A DNA stretch of 64,000 bases, from the NCBI RefSeq assembly GCF_003201875.1, contig NZ_QJKD01000002.1, forward strand, positions 186,001 to 250,000, read 5' to 3'. The position numbers were made by a program, and so were the translations under genes. Each line of letters starts with the position of its first letter. Within the stretch, counting starts at the first letter, position 1. This DNA is from Hungatella effluvii (GTDB lineage Bacteria > Bacillota > Clostridia > Lachnospirales > Lachnospiraceae). Positions 60,455-64,000 of this stretch are shown here, in pieces. The notes beneath the pieces were generated by a model. The model saw only the letters and a program-made list of their open reading frames with translations, ran no database searches and was not told where the DNA came from.

Positions 60455-62176
60455 TTACTCCATATACCCGCCCTTCATAGGCGATACGGCGTGTTCAGAA
60501 AAGATTTTCAGCACACCGGAGGTATATTTGGCCGGTTTCGGCGTCCAGTTTTTCCGGCGCACGGCCAGTATGGCATCCATTTCCTCCGGTGTTTTCTTCT
60601 CGCCTCTGACTCCGATAATCCGGAGAATTCTGGCGGGAATATCGATTTCAATTAAGTCATCCTCTTCGATCAGGGCGATCGGTCCGCCCTCCGCGGCTTC
60701 GGGGGATACGTGGCCGATGGCCGGTCCCCTGGAAGCGCCGGAGAAACGCCCGTCGGTGATGAGCGCAATGCTCTTCGACAGTTCTTCATCGGAGGAAATA
60801 GCCTCAGTGGTGTAGAACATCTCCGGCATACCGCTTCCCTTCGGGCCTTCATAGCGGATGATGACGGCATCTCCCGGCCGTATGGTTTTGTCTAATACGG
60901 CGGCGATGGCCTCTTCCTCACAGTCGAACGGTTTTGCCTTTAACACGGCCTGGAACATTTCTTTCGGAACGGCGGAATGCTTCACCTCCGCACCCTCGGG
61001 CGCCAGATTGCCGCGAAGGATCGCTATGGTGCCGTTGTCTCCAATGGGATTTTGGAAGCTTCGGATGATGTCGGTGCGTTTTCTTCCGACCTTCGCCAGG
61101 TATTCATCACATTTCTCATAGTAACCGTTTTTCTTTAAGTCTTCCAGATTCTCCCCCAGCGTCTTGCCTGTGACGGTTAAAACGTCGAGGTGAAGCATGC
61201 TCTTAATCTCCTCCATGATCCTGGGAACACCGCCGGCATAATAGAAATACTGGGCCGGCCATTTGCCTGCGGGGCGGATATCCAGCAGATAGTGGGCGTT
61301 CCGGTGCATACGGTCGAAATAGTCCGCGTCGAGTTCATAACCGAACTCATGGGCGGCGGCCGGAATGTGAAGCAGGGAATTGCTGGAACCGGATATGGCG
61401 GCATGCACCATGATGGCATTTTCAAAGGATTTCATCGTTACGATATCGGTGGATTTAAGTCCGGCCTCTGCCAGCTTTACCGCCTGTACTCCGGCATCGT
61501 AGGCCGCCTTCTTCAAATCTTCACAGGTGGCGGGCATCAGAGCGGTGCCCGGCAGCATGAGACCCAGCGCTTCGGCCATTACCTGCATGGTGGAAGCCGT
61601 TCCCATGAAGGAGCAGGCGCCGCAGGAGGGACAGGCGTGCTGCTTGTACCAGGTCAGCTGGTCCTCTGTGATTTCCCCCCTCTGGCATTTGGCACTGTAC
61701 ATTCCGATCTGTTCCAGCGTGAGGAGGTCGGGACCGGCGTCCATGACGCCTCCGGTTACGATGATAGAGGGAATCTTCAGCCTTCCAATCGCCATCAGAT
61801 GAGCAGGAACCGCCTTGTCACAGCTGGCAATGAAGACGCCTGCGTCAAATGTCGTGGCGTTTGCATGAATTTCGATCATGTTGCAGATGGTGTCCCGGGA
61901 AGCGAGAGAGTAGTTGATCCCGTCGTGGCCCTGTGCCATGCCGTCGCAGATATCGGTGGCAAAATACCGTGCTCCCTTGCCTCCGGTGTGACCTATTCCC
62001 TTCACGGACTCTTCCACGAGCTCCAATAGATGAGCGCTGCCCGGGTGGCTGTCTCCAAATGTACTTTCTACTATAATCTGAGGCTTCGATAAGTCATCCA
62101 CTTTCCAGCCCATTCCCATACGCAGCGGATCCATCTCCGGCGCAAGTGCGCGGACCTCCTGACTCTTTAGTTTCAT
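60455..62176 (-). CDS. IlvD/Edd-family dehydratase, probable sugar-acid dehydratase
   Basis: This 573-residue Fe-S dehydratase belongs to the IlvD/Edd family, which includes dihydroxy-acid dehydratase, 6-phosphogluconate dehydratase and sugar-acid dehydratases. Cluster-binding cysteines appear in FIASCDKAVPAHLMA and ACPSCGACSFMGTASTM. The C-terminal GRFSGASRGPAIGHVSPEAA is the family's substrate-binding signature. The length fits either DHAD (about 560) or aldonate dehydratases. No ilv genes are near, but a FadR-type regulator and a GntP gluconate-type permease share its operator. Therefore dehydration of an imported aldonate to a 2-keto-3-deoxy sugar acid is preferred. AGGAGG lies before the ATG. 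Confidence 0.9.
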   Translation of the reverse strand: MKLKSQEVRALAPEMDPLRMGMGWKVDDLSKPQIIVESTFGDSHPGSAHLLELVEESVKGIGHTGGKGARYFATDICDGMAQGHDGINYSLASRDTICNMIEIHANATTFDAGVFIASCDKAVPAHLMAIGRLKIPSIIVTGGVMDAGPDLLTLEQIGMYSAKCQRGEITEDQLTWYKQHACPSCGACSFMGTASTMQVMAEALGLMLPGTALMPATCEDLKKAAYDAGVQAVKLAEAGLKSTDIVTMKSFENAIMVHAAISGSSNSLLHIPAAAHEFGYELDADYFDRMHRNAHYLLDIRPAGKWPAQYFYYAGGVPRIMEEIKSMLHLDVLTVTGKTLGENLEDLKKNGYYEKCDEYLAKVGRKRTDIIRSFQNPIGDNGTIAILRGNLAPEGAEVKHSAVPKEMFQAVLKAKPFDCEEEAIAAVLDKTIRPGDAVIIRYEGPKGSGMPEMFYTTEAISSDEELSKSIALITDGRFSGASRGPAIGHVSPEAAEGGPIALIEEDDLIEIDIPARILRIIGVRGEKKTPEEMDAILAVRRKNWTPKPAKYTSGVLKIFSEHAVSPMKGGYME

Positions 62177-62215
62177 AGCATTTCCTCCTGAATTCTATGT
62201 TTTTCCTGGCAAAGG

Positions 62216-62231
62216 CATAATACGTATGATG
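62216..62231. promoter_or_regulatory. GntR-type operator of the dehydratase gene
   Basis: CATAATACGTATGATG is, in reverse complement, identical in all 16 positions to 63394-63409 in front of gntP. It lies downstream of the -10 box of the dehydratase promoter, where binding would block transcription. Confidence 0.8.
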
Positions 62232-62245
62232 TATTTTGTAAAACC

Positions 62246-62274
62246 AAAATACCATACTCGCAGGACAAAGTCAA
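62246..62274 (-). promoter_or_regulatory. Promoter of the dehydratase gene
   Basis: Read on the minus strand, TTGACT (62269-62274) and TATTTT (62246-62251) are 17 bp apart. The operator begins about 14 bp after the -10 box, the same layout as at the gntP promoter. Confidence 0.75.
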
Positions 62275-62352
62275 CAAGGCATTGGAAAAATACAGGATAA
62301 ACTTGTAAACTTACAGAATTATTAAGAATCGTGGTTCCTCATGAGGCTGAGA

Positions 62353-62429
62353 GGGATTTCGCGGTTTCCCCTCCGCCAGGGAACCTGGGCCGGAGCGCTT
62401 CCCTGGCGGAACGAAAACCCTGAAATCCC
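62353..62429. repeat. Long imperfect inverted repeat after the GntR gene
   Basis: Outer arms GGGATTTC (62353-62360) and GAAATCCC (62422-62429) enclose inner arms CCGCCAGGGAA (62373-62383) and TTCCCTGGCGG (62399-62409). It starts 3 bp after the end of the regulator gene (read on the minus strand). No T-tract follows, so it may be a REP-like element or an mRNA-stabilising hairpin, not a standard terminator. Confidence 0.65.
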
Positions 62430-62432
62430 GGC

Positions 62433-63152
62433 TTAAGTTATTGACGAAAGCTGCTTTTCTTCTTTCTCCAGCTGTCGGAAGACTCTCCGGTTATAGATCA
62501 GATGCATGTACATGGCACATTTTGCGCCTTCTGCGTCGCGTTCAGCGATGCAGTTTACGATTTCGCGGTGAGTCTCGATGGTTTCCTGACCCAGGGCGCG
62601 GTTGGTTACATCGACAAACACGGCGATGGAGGAATTGATGACCGGAATCAGTTTTTCTACTACACTGTTGCCGCTGCAGGAGGCGATCATCGTGTGAAGA
62701 CGGATATCGGCCTCCATGTGGTCGCGGCCGGATTTGATCAGCTCTTCAATCTGATCGCACTGGAGCTTCATCTCCCCGATCTGTTCCGGCGTCGCGTGAT
62801 CGGCCGCCATCATGGCGATCTCAGGTTCCAGCATCAGACGTACGCTGACTAAGTCCAGCGCCAGCTTGGTCTTGTCTTTTACAAAGGTAAGTCCCAGCGG
62901 ATCGTCGGTAATTCCCTGTCTCTCGGAGACGAAAGTGCCGGCGCCGCGCCGGATTTCCAGGATCTGCCGGGATACCAGGATCTTGATGGCCTCGCGAATC
63001 GTAGTACGACTGACGTTTATCATCTTGCCGAGTTCGAATTCATTGGGGATCTTAGCCCCTACTTCCAGATTGTTATCTATAATATAGTTTAATATGTAGT
63101 CGGCTACCTGCTCTGCCAACGGTTTTCCATTATAAAACTCTAAGCTGCTCAC
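62433..63152 (-). CDS. GntR-family regulator, FadR/FCD type
   Basis: This 239-residue regulator has an N-terminal winged helix-turn-helix (KIPNEFELGKMINVSRTTIR, then EAIKILVSRQILEIRRGAGT) and a C-terminal FCD domain (about 105-225) with histidines in HATPEQ and RLHTMIA positions suited to metal binding. The GTG at 63152 is preferred: AGGAGG lies 8 bp upstream, and the protein then starts SSLEFYNGKPLAEQVADYIL as relatives do. An upstream extension of 19 codons is not protein-like. It lies between the dehydratase and gntP. The repeated 16-bp palindrome at both flanking promoters is its likely operator; the effector is probably the sugar acid or its keto-deoxy product. Confidence 0.92.
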   Translation of the reverse strand: MSSLEFYNGKPLAEQVADYILNYIIDNNLEVGAKIPNEFELGKMINVSRTTIREAIKILVSRQILEIRRGAGTFVSERQGITDDPLGLTFVKDKTKLALDLVSVRLMLEPEIAMMAADHATPEQIGEMKLQCDQIEELIKSGRDHMEADIRLHTMIASCSGNSVVEKLIPVINSSIAVFVDVTNRALGQETIETHREIVNCIAERDAEGAKCAMYMHLIYNRRVFRQLEKEEKQLSSIT

Positions 63153-63273
63153 CCATTTTACCTCCTGTTGAATTGAGTTTATTTTAACATAGAACCGGCG
63201 TTTTGTCACCTGATGGCCGTTGAAATTGAAGGGTTGAGGGCTTAGAGAACGCCAGATCCATATCTGAAGAAGA

Positions 63274-63287
63274 GATCATACGTATTT
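63274..63287. promoter_or_regulatory. Third GntR-type half-conserved operator
   Basis: GATCATACGTATTT shares the core ATCATACGTATT with the operators at 63394-63409 and 62216-62231. It lies between the divergent regulator and gntP, 120 bp from each neighbouring operator or start, and may serve autoregulation. Confidence 0.6.
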
Positions 63288-63351
63288 AAAGAAAATATGC
63301 ACAAAATAGAGTGGGATAATTTGTATAAAAAGTAAAATTATATGAAAATAC

Positions 63352-63380
63352 TTGACATATTTATCCGGTAATGATATTTT
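63352..63380 (+). promoter_or_regulatory. Promoter of gntP
   Basis: TTGACA (63352-63357) and TATTTT (63375-63380) are separated by 17 bp. The operator follows 13 bp downstream. Confidence 0.8.
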
Positions 63381-63393
63381 ATAGAGGCAAAGA

Positions 63394-63409
63394 CATCATA
63401 CGTATTATG
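63394..63409. promoter_or_regulatory. GntR-type operator of gntP
   Basis: CATCATACGTATTATG, with palindromic core ATACGTAT, covers the region just after the expected transcription start of gntP. It is identical to the reverse complement of 62216-62231. Confidence 0.8.
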
Positions 63410-63445
63410 AAAAAAGATAAAATGAAACAGGGAGGTATTTTTATT

Positions 63446-64000
63446 ATGGATTATGTAGCTAATCCGGCGCAGCTGATAACTGCCACACTGGTGGGGTTCG
63501 TGGTACTTTTGTTCCTGATTATTAAACTGAAGCTTCATGCGCTTCTGTCGGTTCTCATCGCGGGAGTCATAATCGGAGTTGGAAGCGGTATGCCGTTTTC
63601 GCTGGTTACTCAGGCTGTCACGGATGGTATGGGCAACACCTTAAAGGGGATTGCGCTGATCGTCGGACTAGGTTCCATGTTTGGCGGCATCCTGGAAGTC
63701 AGCGGCGCGGCGCAGGCGATTGCCGACAAGCTGGTGAAGGTATTTGGTGAAAAGAATTCCGCATTTGCGCTGGGGCTTGCGGGCGTTATCATCGGTATTC
63801 CGGTATTCTTTGATCCGGCTTTCATTATTCTTATGCCAATCGTTTATTCCATTGCAAAGAAGACGAACAAATCTTTACTATATTACGTGCTTCCGATGAC
63901 GGCGGGGCTCGGTATCGGATCAGCGATTCCGCCCACACCGGCTCCCATGCTGATCACGGGAAGCCTTCCTGTGGATCTGGGAACGGTCACGATCCTGGCA
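63446..64000 (+). CDS. GntP-family gluconate/sugar-acid permease, N-terminal part (cut by window end)
   Basis: The first 185 codons of a GntP-family proton symporter are present; the full protein is usually about 440-450 residues. It begins MDYVANPAQLITATLVGFVV and contains the family's conserved loops GLGSMFGGILEVSGAAQAIA, GIPVFFDPAFIILMPIVYS, and the start of the TPPTPAP-like IPPTPAPMLITG. The ATG at 63446 has GGGAGG upstream. It is divergent from the FadR-type regulator and shares its operator with the IlvD/Edd dehydratase. Uptake of a gluconate-like sugar acid followed by dehydration is the likely pathway. Confidence 0.94.
   Translation, partial: MDYVANPAQLITATLVGFVVLLFLIIKLKLHALLSVLIAGVIIGVGSGMPFSLVTQAVTDGMGNTLKGIALIVGLGSMFGGILEVSGAAQAIADKLVKVFGEKNSAFALGLAGVIIGIPVFFDPAFIILMPIVYSIAKKTNKSLLYYVLPMTAGLGIGSAIPPTPAPMLITGSLPVDLGTVTILA

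Overview
The window looks like chromosomal DNA of a strictly anaerobic gut-type Firmicute of the Lachnospiraceae (Clostridium cluster XIVa, Enterocloster/Hungatella/Lacrimispora-like). The reasons are strong AGGAGG ribosome sites, canonical sigma-A promoters, a moderate GC content, an oxygen-sensitive glycyl radical enzyme with its activase, YesM/YesN-type two-component sugar regulation, several sugar ABC and TRAP importers, and lineage-typical families (DUF5058, AAA-ATPase_like/PD-(D/E)XK, DUF4091). The genus is inferred, not proven. No rRNA, tRNA, CRISPR array, prophage or insertion sequence was recognised.

Layout. 1-3.98 kb: end of a kdp potassium-ATPase operon (kdpB end, kdpC, and a KdpD-like protein that stops before any histidine-kinase domain but keeps a cyclic-di-AMP-type motif). 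4.4-7.3 kb: a CarD-like regulator behind a promoter/early-terminator leader, then two overlapping D12-class DNA adenine methyltransferases. 7.3-10.3 kb: a glycyl radical enzyme and its activase behind tandem LacI-type operators. 10.4-21.1 kb: a YesM/YesN two-component pair on the minus strand and, divergent from it, an LplA/B/C-like ABC importer with two glycoside-hydrolase-type enzymes (DUF4965-type and GH51 arabinofuranosidase). 21.3-29.7 kb: a LysR regulator and a divergent acid-catabolism operon (6PGDH-like dehydrogenase, two-subunit fumarase/tartrate-dehydratase-like enzyme, DUF6282 hydrolase, TAXI-TRAP importer, RraA/HMG-aldolase-like protein, 4-OT tautomerase). 29.8-31.6 kb: an AAA-ATPase_like protein. 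31.7-37.2 kb: aldose epimerase, LacI regulator and GH38 alpha-mannosidase behind the same operator found at 7.3 kb.

37.2-41.3 kb: a LysR regulator, an AbgB-like M20 amidohydrolase and two membrane proteins (DUF5058 and an unnamed partner). 41.4-44.1 kb: a purine-type deaminase, an NCS2 permease and a GntR/UTRA regulator. 44.1-48.9 kb, minus strand: a DUF1622 protein and a polyamine operon (XRE-cupin regulator, potA, potB, potC, potD). 49.1-51.9 kb: lactonase-like beta-propeller, aroC, rpiB. 51.9-59.2 kb: a membrane-bound AraC-type regulator, a second sugar ABC importer and a DUF4091/GH123-like enzyme. 59.4-60.4 kb: an AT-rich membrane protein. 60.4-64 kb: a sugar-acid module of an IlvD/Edd dehydratase, a FadR-type GntR regulator and a divergent GntP permease cut by the window end.

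The region is mainly a set of separately regulated nutrient-acquisition modules. The sequence gives direct regulatory links: an identical 14-bp LacI-type palindrome placed 2 bp after the -10 box at two promoters 24 kb apart, an identical 16-bp palindrome at both promoters of the sugar-acid module, and a 55-nt hairpin-containing leader, 51/55 identical, in front of two unrelated operons. The strongest candidates for undescribed biology are that repeated leader, the acid-catabolism operon, the unassigned glycyl radical enzyme, the kinase-less KdpD and the M20/DUF5058 module.
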